Origin: Pezicula radicicola | Lineage: Eukaryota; Ascomycota; Leotiomycetes; Helotiales; Dermateaceae | NCBI GenBank assembly: GCA_003008705.1 | Contig: PDUO01000093.1 | Coordinates: 40,827-104,826, forward strand | Direction: 5' to 3' | DNA: 64,000 bases | In this document: positions 12,060 through 22,159 of the stretch, in pieces | How positions within the stretch are numbered: position 1 is the stretch's first letter | How the letters are laid out: every line of letters starts with the position of its first letter | Position numbers and translations under genes: made by a program | Notes under the pieces: generated by a model | What the model saw: only the letters and a program-made list of their open reading frames with translations | What the model was told of the DNA's origin: nothing | Database searches by the model: none

Positions 12060-12128
12060 AATTTACCGTATTCGCATTCCGGTTTGTCGTATTAACCAAT
12101 ACGACGAATATTAGCGAATGCGTCGTAA
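12060..12128 (+). mobile_element. Relic end of a Tc1/mariner-like element
   Basis: The segment ending AATATTAGCGAATGCGTCGT-AA closely resembles the right inverted end of the element at 33447-35932 (AATATTGGCGAACGCGGCGT-AA), including an upstream ACCAAT block. No matching second end was found nearby, so this is a solo end or a strongly decayed copy. It sits exactly where the transcription-factor similarity fades. Confidence 0.55.
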
Positions 12129-12957
12129 AAGAGCTAGTGGCCGTTCCTCATCTAGACTCAGTTTAGCGCACCATTCACGACGGAATACCCTCAAATCAGG
12201 ATTCTCGATCTCTGTCTCGAGTCTAGTCAGAGGAGATATTAATCACCAAACTTATGCTCTAAGTTTCAAGCTACAGTCTACGGCATTGGTGCTATTTATT
12301 ATATGTAGTACAGGCCCCGCTACCTACATTTCAAGCTTGTAATAGATTTTCCCTCCGTATGTCGTGACGTGCTAAAGTGAGGATGATAAGTTCTAGGGGT
12401 GCTGCACGCTAGGACCATCTGCTTGTCACACCGGTTAATGACGGCTTGCCGCAAGGTTTTGGGTGGAAAGAAGAGTATTGGAAAACATCAAGACCCCTGA
12501 CAACTTGATAGCTGTTCGTATCATCCTCTTGTACACCCGCGCAGTTAGTTCACTCTTGCCGTCCTGCAGGCTCATTGGCGCCGGGCTCCAGGAGAGTGTG
12601 CTCAGGTAGGTGCGCTTCTCCAACCTCCTCAACAACCCCTCAACTTCCAAATCCACAACCATACAAAGTAGAGACCATTCAAACCTGTCATATTCTTCAA
12701 ATGGCTCACATTCTCATCTTCTACTGGATCTTTTCCCTCTACATCGATCCCCTTATCTGCCTTTCGAGAATATATATTTTCGTTTTCGGCCATGCTATGT
12801 ACATCACAAATGGCCGTAAGTGCGGTCATCGAGGCTATCTATCACCAAGGTGATGATCACTGCCACGAAAAGGCATATCAAGGAGGGTACATTCGGCCCG
12901 AACCTCCTATTTATACGGGTGGAAGAATCTTAAGCTTTTTCAGGCTGTCCTGGACCC

Positions 12958-12975
12958 CACGTGGGACTCCACGTG
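12958..12975. promoter_or_regulatory. Two CACGTG (E/G-box) sites 12 bp apart
   Basis: CACGTG occurs at 12958-12963 and 12970-12975, so the centres are about one helical turn apart. CACGTG is the core site of fungal bHLH regulators. The nearest downstream gene starts about 620 bp away, so a role is only possible. Confidence 0.3.
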
Positions 12976-13051
12976 CCCTCCGGCCTGTGTTTACAATGTT
13001 GCTACCATAAAATGTATTGGATATTTTAGACATAGTTCACCTACAAACGTA

Positions 13052-13078
13052 CAGAGCCCTAGTAGGACTAGGGCTCTG
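13052..13078. repeat. Perfect 11-bp inverted repeat, 5-nt loop
   Basis: CAGAGCCCTAG at 13052-13062 and CTAGGGCTCTG at 13068-13078 flank TAGGA. There is no T-run after it and no gene immediately upstream. It could be a protein-binding palindrome or the core of a small repeat. Confidence 0.6.
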
Positions 13079-13596
13079 GAAAACGGTCTCCCTAACTATC
13101 AAAGCGCAACTGCCGTCGGTAGTTCTACCACTTCGGGATAGCATCCGGCTCTGCATAGGTACATCGACTAGGCAACATTGTCCTGGTCGGTAGAACCCTC
13201 GATAACCAGACATGCCGTCACGTTTCTTCTCAACTGCTATAGCCGCCCAGGCATACTTTATATCGGCGCTTGGCATCTTTATATTCTTCTTGTTGTCAGC
13301 ATGTAGGACGCTAAAGGTGGGCCAATCGTACTCGGAGTGTTATATTTGTAGTTTAGCTCCTGTTTCGCCCCTCATATGCTATTATCACAAACTGCATCGT
13401 GTCGATATGACACTATCTGATTGGAATTTTGGACTCTGGGTGCATATACCAGCTGCCTTTACAAGCTAGGTAGAAATCGTGAGCTTTGGCAACGGAGATT
13501 CATATAATAAAGTATCTGTTCTCCTGCTCTTTTTATCTCTGCACTCTCATTCTCAAGTCTCTACCTTACAAGTCACCAAGAAACAACCTTCCAACC

Positions 13597-14401
13597 ATGA
13601 CTATCCTTTCAAGACTTTCCCCAGTTATCGCTGGACTCCTATGCGCTAGTGTCGTTAATGCAGGCCCCTTAGGGAGCCGTGCAGTTATCCCACACACTGA
13701 TGTTGTGGGGTTCCCAGAGAGTGTTCCTACTGGTATTGTCGGCCAAGTATATGAGGCATATAAACCATACCTCGACGTCACAAGTGGTTGCGTTCCTTAC
13801 CCCGCAGTGGATGCTGAGGGTAACACTAGGTACGACATTTGTATTTTAAGAGATCTTAATGGCTAATTTATTGTAGTGGTGGCCTTAAGAACGCTGGTGC
13901 TGAAAATGGTGACTGCACAAATAGCACTGGCCAGGTCTACGTCCGTGGCGGCCAACATGGTGACTACTACGGTGTCATGTACGCTTGGTAAGTCTACATT
14001 TTCCCCTCTAAATTTAATGGTTGTCTTACTTTCACAGGTACATGCCCAAGGATGGAGGCGCTCACCGCCACGACTGGGAAGGGGTGATTGTCTGGCTGAA
14101 CAGCGGAACCAGCACTACCGCGTCTAATATCGTCCAGGTGTGCCCATCTGCCCATGGCAAATGGCTCTGCTCAACTGGATACACCCTCTCCGGCACTAGT
14201 CCTTTGATCAAATATTACAAAAATGGTGGCAGTCACTCCTGTGGACTTACAAACGTCGTTGGAGTTATGCAGCCTATGGTTTCATGGGAGATGTTGCCCG
14301 CTGCCGCCCAAAATGCTCTGGAGACTACTGATTTTGGATCTGGAGTTGTGCCATTCAACAATGCCAAATTTGATACTGACCTTGGCAAGGCTACCTTTTA
14401 G
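13597..14401 (+). CDS. Secreted NPP1/NLP-family protein (necrosis-inducing-like), 235 aa
   Basis: Exons 13597-13829, 13877-13987 and 14038-14401 sum to 708 nt and close in frame, with GTACGA/TGTAG and GTAAGT/ACAG intron borders. The first ~22 residues are a signal peptide ending near NAG. The mature part has the NPP1-fold landmarks: an early Cys (SGCVPYP), a second Cys (NGDC), YGVMYAWYMPKDGG, then the conserved heptapeptide region read as AHRHDWE, where the usual first residue is Gly. Family members are extracellular proteins that bind plant membrane sphingolipids, and many but not all damage dicot cells. The His/Asp/Glu metal-site residues of the heptapeptide are present. The CDS appears intact. 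Activity cannot be told from sequence, because many family copies are non-cytolytic. Confidence 0.9.
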
Positions 14402-15089
14402 AAAGTGGCATTTTAAAGTAGCTAAGGAGGCATAAGGCATTGAAATTACTCTTAGTGGTAATTATTAGGATAGAGATAAAGACATTGAGACAGGGATGAG
14501 AGGAGAATGAGAAGCAGTTTATAGTAGATTATCTTCTAGGAGTAGCAAGTTTAATGAATGTAATTAATTACTTCCTATAGCTTATACTTTTACTAGAGAG
14601 TGTCTTTTAGTATATAAGGGTATATATAGTATTATAGTTCTCTAGAGTTATAAAATATAAGGATTTACTCTTAGTCTGATAGTTCTAGCTAGAAGGGGAG
14701 CACTATAATGCAGAGAAGAGAACTCTCTCGGCAAAGGTTATATTAATATAAACGCTAATAAACATCTCAAATTAAAAAGTCGTTTCTTTTGTTAAGTAGT
14801 CTCTGCCCATAGTTTATTCGGTCTAGTAGTATTTTCGCTGTAAGTAGCACAGAGCTTTTAGCTACGATTGCTATCTTAGAATATATATATATTTTTTTTT
14901 ACAGCTTTGCGATTTACTTGTAAACCTTCTTCCTAAACAAGCCGATAAGCTTATTAACACCTTGCGGTCACCTAATAGCAGCGCCTGAACGCCAGAAAAG
15001 CCGCAAACGCCCGCAGTTCTATCTAGAAACTAGAGGAGCAGCTAATTAGCATAGTCACATAAGGAGCGGACGTAGATAATATAGCTCAC
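14402..15089. other. Intergenic, AT-rich
   Basis: Stop-rich, with short TA repeats (about 14880-14896). No gene, tRNA or clear repeat family seen. Confidence 0.5.
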
Positions 15090-17100
15090 CTAGAAGTAGT
15101 TCAGCATTCTACTCCAGTTTAGATATCCTTTCTTTCTCCACACCTTTCCATCCTCGTGCCAGGGGTTTGTGTTATTATGAAGGCACTGGCCACCTGCGAA
15201 AGCGAAAGATATTGCCAACTGCCCGCACGCTGCTATTGTGAGAATGGAAAGCTCCAATTTCTCCTTCGGAGACAAAAGTTTGTGAACCAGCTTCTCCATA
15301 TGAGGCGTCCATTTCACCAGCCTGTCCCAGTGAAGACGGTCATTGGTCACAGCAGAGCATAGGAGCAAAGCCCCCACATATTTCGATTCTCCTTTATAAT
15401 ATCTCGTTGCAGCACGGAATATTGAACTAGCATCTGTGATCTGGGTGCCAGCAAGCTTCTGTTCTTGAAAAGCAATCAAAATAGCGAAAGTGTCGTAGAA
15501 TTCTGTTTTGGGAACGGTCTTATATTGGCTTTCCGGGTCCAAGCCGGGGAAATATATCCTGTCCAGGAGAATGAGCTCAATGAAGCTATTGACANNNNNN
15601 NNNNNNNNNNNNNNNNNNNCCCCCCGTCTGGAACTAGCCAGTACGGTGGAGATGAGAGATGGAGTCGCCCATACCCATGGCTTCTTTAAGCTCATCAAAG
15701 AATGCCATAATGATCGCTTGCCACTAACCGTCGGAAGCGGCGTGCAATTTCCTTATGTTTCGATGAGATCTTTTGGCGGCGCGTACAAGATCAACCCCAA
15801 GCAGATCGGTGTCGGCTTCTTTAGCACAATCATCTATACTATGTATGAACGTCCAGATTGCATCTATAATGAACCGCTTCCGGGATTCTGTGTCCAGGTC
15901 AAGCATCGCCCACTGGTGAACGCGAGGGTGGATCCATATGTCTTACTCCTGGTTCTCCTCAGATGACAAGGGGTTGGTATCTACTCTTCTCAGCAGGCTG
16001 AAATCCTCAAGCTTCGCTAATGTCATCTGGAACCTCAGTCCATCTCAGTTCCCTTGCCTATTAGTTGCAGCAGAGATGAGATATTGCGGGACTCGTGACA
16101 GCTTGGGGCCAAGCTTTGTTAACTTTCCCAGCTTGTTCCAATAGAACTTGGTTCGTACTACATCGCGGAACATGTCGACATATAGCTGACTCCGGTCATA
16201 GCATGCAAAAAGTACGAATAAGTTTACAGTGTTAGGGGAGTTTTGCTTTACGCCATCGAGAGATCTTCTCTACGTCTTAGAAACACCATGTCGGTACGAA
16301 GATATTGCCTGATTAGCCTTTAGCGATTCACTAATACTATCCTCTTCCTAAGATTTAATCTAAGAAGTATATCCCTCGAGATTTCGGTTATACATCTAGT
16401 TTATAAATAATCCTACAAGTTCTAGGCCAAGTAGCAGATAGCCAACGAAGTCTGCGATCACTTTAGCTCGCTCAAGATGGTCGTCTAAGTACTACAGCCC
16501 AGGACGTACGAGCTTAAGAAGCAGTGACTTAGCTTCTTATATTTTCATTTCAACAAGTGGCATTGTAGTACTACTTATTGAAATGAAATCTTTCCGGTAT
16601 GAAGTAACGATGACGTCCCCGTACCCTTATCGTAGTAGATACCGGTTAATATCAATGTCCTTAGGCTTGTCGAGGTTGTCAAATATGATGAGCCATCTAG
16701 TCTTTCGGGTCGACAGCTAGAACTTTACTTCAGTTACAGCGCTTCTAGGCATAGCATTTATTAGAAGCTCTCCCCGATGCAATTTAATCATGTTAGCCAC
16801 GTTTTCAAATAAGGTTCGGAGAGCGACTTCTTGCTCGAGGCGTCGATGAAAATGCAATCTGTATAAGAGTCTCTGGTACTTTCCGCGTATACGAGAGCAG
16901 TCTATGACTTTCCGACCCCTCCCATACCCCAGAGCATGAGGACCTTATGACTCTCCCTTTGTGGAGCCTCTTACGGAGCCACAGTCTCAGCCTAAAAGTA
17001 TTCTTTAATAGAGCTAATAATAGCTGTTCGTCCGGTAAAATGTTGAACGGGCTTTGGAGGGTCCCACACAGTAGTCTTACGGTCTGGTTATATTAGATAT
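15090..17100 (-). pseudogene. NB-ARC NLR-type protein, decayed
   Basis: Read on the minus strand from about 17060 down: FTGRTAIISSIKEYF, then the P-loop VLMLWGMGGVGKS (about 16935-16900), YAESTRDSYTDCIFIDASSKKSL, the Walker B-like WLIIFDNLDKPKDIDINRYL (about 16690-16630) and GDVIVTSYRKDF. Stops are scattered through this part. Around 16020-15720 DFSLLRRV and IHPRVHQWAMLDLD match the winged-helix/linker part of fungal NLRs. At 15090-15580 a longer open stretch (FYDTFAILIAFQEQKLAG, ALLLCSAVTNDRLHWDRLVK) follows the assembly gap and may be the C-terminal region or a separate gene fragment. NLRs in fungi act in non-self recognition and programmed cell death. No effector or sensor domain can be identified. 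Many stops make it non-functional. Confidence 0.7.
15595..15619. other. Assembly gap (25 N)
   Basis: A run of 25 undetermined bases inside the NLR-like relic. The sequence on the right begins with a C6 run, so the join may be unreliable. Confidence 1.
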
Positions 17101-18369
17101 GTTTGATGCTATTCCAGAGGCTAATACGAAAACCTATCAACCCCAAGACCTAAAGTACGAAATCACTGACCAGGCTCTATGCGCTTGATACTCCCTACGT
17201 ATCCTCGTAACGCTTTCAAACCCTTATCGAAATTGTCATTATTAACGTCTCGGTATTTGACCATTGTTCTGTGGTTCGCAGTCAAGACTACAGACCTCTC
17301 TCTTGCATCACCGATAACGCTTGAGAATTCTTCAACGATCTATTCCTGTTAGTGTGGATAGCTCTGGGTTTGAAGCAGGGATGGAAAACCTTTCTGAAGA
17401 AGCCAAGAATATCCGTGATACCTTGGCCTTCTATAAATGAACAGACCTCAGAGGCATCATCCCTGAGTATAATTGCAAAATGATCTATAAGCCTATGGAG
17501 GACTTCGCTGTTGACCCTGAGATTGATTGCAAATCAGGACCTTGGTGGAACACAGGGTGACTAGTCGATGTATAGCCAGAACTTATTGGGGTTGGATTCA
17601 CTGGCTAGGGGAATACTCTACTGGGAATTATTCGGCCACTGTGCATGCGTGCGTGCAACGTGTGAGTGAGTGAGTGACATCCGAGTAATATGTGAGCGAT
17701 TATTTCTGCTAGGGATGGAATGCGCGCTATTAACATAGATTGTATGTGCGGTGAAAGTGGTTGGTTTGTGGCGTACTAAGATGTGTTCTTAGGTATCTTG
17801 TATGCGTTGTACTTTCCTACCATGTCTACTGTGTTCTTATACCTAAAGGGGTAATATTTCGAAGATTGTTGAAGATCTACTGGTCTAATACCCTGTTTAA
17901 GTCGAAATTTCGAGAATATATATAGATGTACTTTGTAAAGGTCAGATTATTTGGCTATGTAGGAAAGTACGCTTTCGTACAGAGTTGCTGGCCTCGCAGT
18001 GAAACCCACGCCCCCTCAATGCTATATGGCTTAGCCAGACTACTCCTGCACATGCCAAAACAATTGTGAAATTGGCATAGAGTTTAACTATATACAGTTA
18101 AGAATTCACGCAACTAGAACAGGTATTGGCTCAAACACCCCTGTATACACGGCAACAATCACCTTGCAATTATTTAAGCCTTTATAGAAGAGGTGCTACT
18201 AGTTAGCTATCGTACTACTTCGACAATATTTATTAATCTTGCTTGCTTTTATTAACTTGTGAACGTCGACTTGTTTACTACTTGCTACTTACTACTTTTC
18301 ACAAAGAAGGAAAGAACTAAGAAGCAAAACCGAAGAGACAAGTTGTCCTTCTTCTCTATGTTAGATATA
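17101..18369. other. Intergenic / decayed sequence
   Basis: A GTGAGTGAGTGAGTG microsatellite lies at about 17660-17675. At 17360-17570 the plus strand reads as a short peptide with a stop (ENLSEEAKNIRDTLAFYK, stop, TDLRGIIPEYN) that looks like a coding relic of unknown family. No other gene seen. Confidence 0.45.
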
Positions 18370-19500
18370 ATGAAAGATGACAAGAAACCGAGCAGGATGC
18401 GACTCGAGGTATTATCCTATATCTCTTAATAGCACACACATCTCTTCTCCTTCTAGCGTCGCCCTTCTTTTCCGCTTGCATTTAGACAGTCCACCTAATC
18501 CTCTTCCTCCACACACACCTCTTTGGAATGTAAATACTAACCTGCTCCTCTTATCTACAGGTTACGATCAGCATTCTGGCTTTCTAGCTCCGCAGCAATT
18601 ATACAGCTACCTACCTTTTCAACAGTTACAATATAGAGCCCCATCTCCGGCATCCTCGCAGCCATATGGCTACCCTCCACAGCACCAACAATATAGCAGT
18701 CCAGTCCTACAATAGCCACTATACGGTGCTCCACCAAGCTAATACGGCTACCTAGCTCCACAAAAAATAGGAGGAATTCCACCTGTCCCTCGATTACCAC
18801 AAGGCTGGACCGCGCTCTGGGACCCTTAGCGCGGCACGTTCGTATACGCTGGCTCTTCAGTCATGAATAAACATAGCTGGACAGTGCCAACGATACCATT
18901 TATGGGTGATGAAGGGATGAGTGGGTTTGGTGATGTATATAGTACTCCGCTGTATAGTGATCCTAGTGGGGGGTTAGGAGGCGATATAATGAGGAACAAG
19001 AGTAAGGATGATAGTAAGAAGAACATGATGATGGATGCTGCGGCCGGTGTTGCTGTTAGGGCTGTAGGTGGAATAGTGCTGGCTAATGCTTTAGGTGAGT
19101 TGATATCTTATCTTTCCCTTGTGCCTTTTCCGAAAGAGCCTGGGCTTTACAATAGGGACGGAAAAGGAAGATTTGAAAACGAATATTTGCTGACTAGGGA
19201 TCCTAATTACAGATGACGATGATGAACATCATGGAGGTGAAGGGGATACCCTTCAATGGATGCACCATTACCAGATGAGACTAGGCCTGGGTCCAGTGTG
19301 AGCAGTGGTGATCGTGAGAGTCTAGAAGAAGCATGGCAGGAGTACGAGGAGCAGTATGAGGAGACTTATAGGTCGGATTAGACCATGGAAGTTCGATGCA
19401 TGGTGCAAGGAGTTTGTGCAACCGTTTTGCAGGCAAAGACGGGAGGAATTAGGGTATATTCTATTGAGAATGCAGGAGATGGGAGTTTGTAGTACTAAAG
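18370..19500 (+). pseudogene. WW-domain protein with proline/glutamine-rich N-terminus, decayed
   Basis: The reading starts near 18370 and crosses an intron (GTATTATC to CTACAG, about 18409-18560). It then gives GYDQHSGFLAPQQLYSYLPF and a Pro/Gln/Tyr-rich stretch, a TAG at 18713, and a WW domain (RLPQGWTALWDP, stop, RGTFVYAGSS, HSWTVP) at about 18790-18900. Next is an Ala/Gly-rich glycine-zipper-like segment (AAAGVAVRAVGGIVLANALG) at 19037-19100 and a Glu-rich tail (about 19305-19380). The stop inside the WW domain replaces the codon between DP and RGTF, where CAG-to-TAG would fit RIP. WW domains bind Pro-Tyr motifs. The role of this family is not known to me. Confidence 0.6.
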
Positions 19501-20004
19501 AAGATGGATAGCAGATCGCATACGCGAGGAGAGAAATGCTTAAGTTGATCTACTAGCCGCCGTGCCATCTGATCCAAGGTTTAGGGAATTGGAATCTGGG
19601 CAGAACCTTCTACCCTTTCATACAATGAGGGACAGGGCTGATCAAAGGATAGTGGGAGGCAGTAGTCGAGAAGAAACAGAGACCTCATTAAAGATTAAAA
19701 AAAAATTATTTTATTTTATTTTTTATTTTTATTTTTAGCTAAAATGCGTTTCGAGTTCCACGTTCTCTATGCCAAGGGTCTTGGAGTCATGCATCCGCCA
19801 CCCAAACTAGTAAAGGTGGAATGTATGACATGTGAGTTGTACAGGAACTTGGCGCTTCTCCGCTTTAATAAGACCCTATTGCCTGAGCCCCGCGAACTCT
19901 CTCGTGAAGCTGGAACTCACTCTTGTTCTGAATACCAGTCTCAGTGTCATCTACTCTCGATCAAGATATATCTACTTCTCCCAGATAGTTCTCTACTATA
20001 GTCG

Positions 20005-20376
20005 ATGGCCACTCCCAAATCTCTCACGAACAGTCATCTTCAGGCTACTCCATCTGAAGAAACATTATCATCCACGCACCACCACAACAACGCTCGCCCT
20101 TTTCTTCAGCACCAGGAAGATAAACGCCTGACCAACAATACCAACCGTCTTCTATCGCTGTCTACGCCTGGCAAATCCTCCACTTGGTCCAGCGAGGGAA
20201 GTGCTGACTCAACCGCAAACCGAACTCTCTCGCCTGGGGAAGAGCCGCATGCCAATACAAAGAGACGCAGCAACGACTGGCGTGGCAGACATAGTAACGA
20301 CTGGTTGTTTGGTGGATTCAGTGTTAAGGACACAGTGACGAAGGTTGGCAAGACGATTATCGGGTCCGGCAAATAA
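20005..20376 (+). CDS. Small hypothetical protein, 123 aa
   Basis: A single exon starting MATPKSLTNSHLQ. The first ~85 residues are Ser/Thr/His/Asn-rich and probably disordered. The C-terminus has RRSNDWRGRHSNDWLFGGFS followed by KDTVTKVGKTIIG, an arrangement (NDWLFGG, then an amphipathic end) I associate with short conserved Pezizomycotina proteins of unknown function. There is no signal peptide or membrane helix. Upstream, 19695-19740 is a TTTTA-rich low-complexity tract. Confidence 0.6.
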   Translation: MATPKSLTNSHLQATPSEETLSSTHHHNNARPFLQHQEDKRLTNNTNRLLSLSTPGKSSTWSSEGSADSTANRTLSPGEEPHANTKRRSNDWRGRHSNDWLFGGFSVKDTVTKVGKTIIGSGK

Positions 20377-21226
20377 AGTGCTTCCTGGATCAACGAGGCT
20401 GTGGAAAGATCGATCACTTTGTGAACGTGTTGGCGGAGAATGGTGGAGCCCTTGCCCTGGTGTCCGCTGTAAAGCTTCATTAAAGTTCTGTGCCCGGCTG
20501 CGCAACAGCTTCTAACGACAATAATCTTTCTTTGGGTCAGATATAACTGTGTGTTTTCATGGCCTCGAGATATCTTAGTATGGAATCTATCTGTAGGATT
20601 AATAGTTTATATCACGGCGCAACTCATGACCTACTGCTACATACAGATACGTGATTCTATCATGTGCTTCAAAGTGATGTTGATTCATAACAGCTGGGTA
20701 GTTGTTTCTATTGAATACAGACTCGGCATTGGATTCTAACCACTCTTCAGAACGCAGCGTAGAATTAGTAGCAAGGTTTTGAGGAGAGTGCAGTGAATAG
20801 TACTATGAAGGGGCAGTTCAGACGAGTTCGTTTGAAGAAAGAACTGTAGTCTTGTTTTCCCATCACAGTAGAATAGGGTAGAGGAGACAAAATTTGTGAC
20901 AAGGGGCGAAGATAAGGGTTTCTTCACGTTTGCGCAGAATCCAGTAAATCAGAAGCAAAGCAGCCTCAACGGAGCAAAGACGAATGCAAAGACGTCAATC
21001 ACATGTAAGGTATTTCACTATCACTTTAGTGAAAGGACACCAATCTATCGAAAGATTGCTTCAGGCTCATAAAAGTTATTCGGGAGAATAATAGCCAAGT
21101 ATAAAATATTCAGGAGCATCGAGGTAAGGCAACGAGCACTGGCTTGTGTAGATAACAGAACGCCCCGAACCCCAAACCCCGGCCTTCAGTCCATTGCAGC
21201 CCGCAATCCAAACAATTTCATCCCGT
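20377..21226. other. Intergenic
   Basis: No recognisable gene. It contains the 3' regions of the convergent small genes on either side. Confidence 0.5.
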
Positions 21227-21607
21227 TTAACAGCAGCAATCGAGGCACTCTAAACAACACTCGCATGTCTCTCCGCAAACCCAACAACAGCACAAGGCGG
21301 CGATGCTGTAGAATCAGAATGTTAGTTATGGGTTCGCAGGTGAGAATGAAGGTTTTGGGATTATATACCAGGTATAAAAGCATCCGTGAGATTTCTCTTG
21401 CGCGGGAGGCGGAGCCCCAGGAGGAGGCCCTTGATACTGCATCTGTAGATTCACCGAGCGTTAGTTGCGATTCCTTCCTCTCTGCCTCTGTTGGAACTGA
21501 AAGGTTGCGCATGAGGAGATGCGTACCTGCTGTGGAGGATAGCCACCTTGGCCGGGTGGTGGGCCGTAACCTTGCTGTGGGTACTGTTGAGGAGGATATC
21601 CAGACAT
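21227..21607 (-). CDS. CYSTM-domain cysteine-rich tail-anchored microprotein, 77 aa
   Basis: Three exons, 21527-21607, 21369-21442 and 21227-21305 (81+74+79 = 234 nt), use GTACGC/ACAG and GTATAT/ACAG borders. The protein starts MSGYPPQQYPQQGYGPPPGQ, continues with a Pro/Gln/Gly-rich head to about residue 45, and ends in a CYSTM module with the spacing CIAALCCCWVCGETCECC then LECLDCCC. CYSTM proteins are short tail-anchored proteins of the cell periphery linked to stress tolerance and metal binding. The N-terminal PQQYPQQGYGPP repeats are the usual fungal form. All exons join in frame, so the gene looks intact. Confidence 0.88.
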
Positions 21608-22159
21608 AATTTGAGTGGTAGTGTTATCCGTTGATGAATACGCAAGAGAAGTCGGGAAGGGAATCGAAGGGGGCTTCTGGAATATGTATAGCGGCCCGAT
21701 TAAAGATCCCGAGTGTTTGCTAATATACAGGGGAAGGGATACTACAAATAGCTGCTTTCACGCCAAGAATGAGCCCAGCATATACGAAATAAGCGACATA
21801 CGAGTTGCGATAATCTTCAGCTGACTGGACAGTGGTTCCCTATTTGGATCTGGGCAAATCTGGGCGTCGTGCACAGCCATTTTTGCCACACTTGGCGACC
21901 ATCCAAATCTTAGGATCCATAGGCTAGCAGATTCACAGATGCGTTTCCTTCCATCTTGGAAACAAGGAATACCGGTAATCGTCGGTCTTCGGCTAGCCGG
22001 TATTGCTTCCGGATAAGCGACATGCAGCACCATGATCACATCGTGGGTGACTGATAGAAAATATCGCCTGTATTCGAGCTTCTTGGTGGAGTCTTTCTCA
22101 GGCTTGGCAATTGCGCAGGTCTCGACTTGAATTCCACTGACTCTTGGGTTTCAGTACAG
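21608..22159. other. Intergenic; promoter side of the CYSTM gene
   Basis: No supported gene. The weak minus-strand frame at 21758-22039 has no known motif. Sequence just before 22160 probably contains the decayed first membrane segments of the CNNM-like relic. Confidence 0.45.

Larger units (their letters stand above)
12129..13596. other. Intergenic / decayed sequence
   Basis: No supported gene. Short frames (12118-12342, 12575-12853, 13212-13469) have no recognisable motif. The last ~100 nt are CT-rich, a typical 5' leader for the secreted protein that starts at 13597. A hairpin and paired CACGTG boxes are listed separately. Confidence 0.5.
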
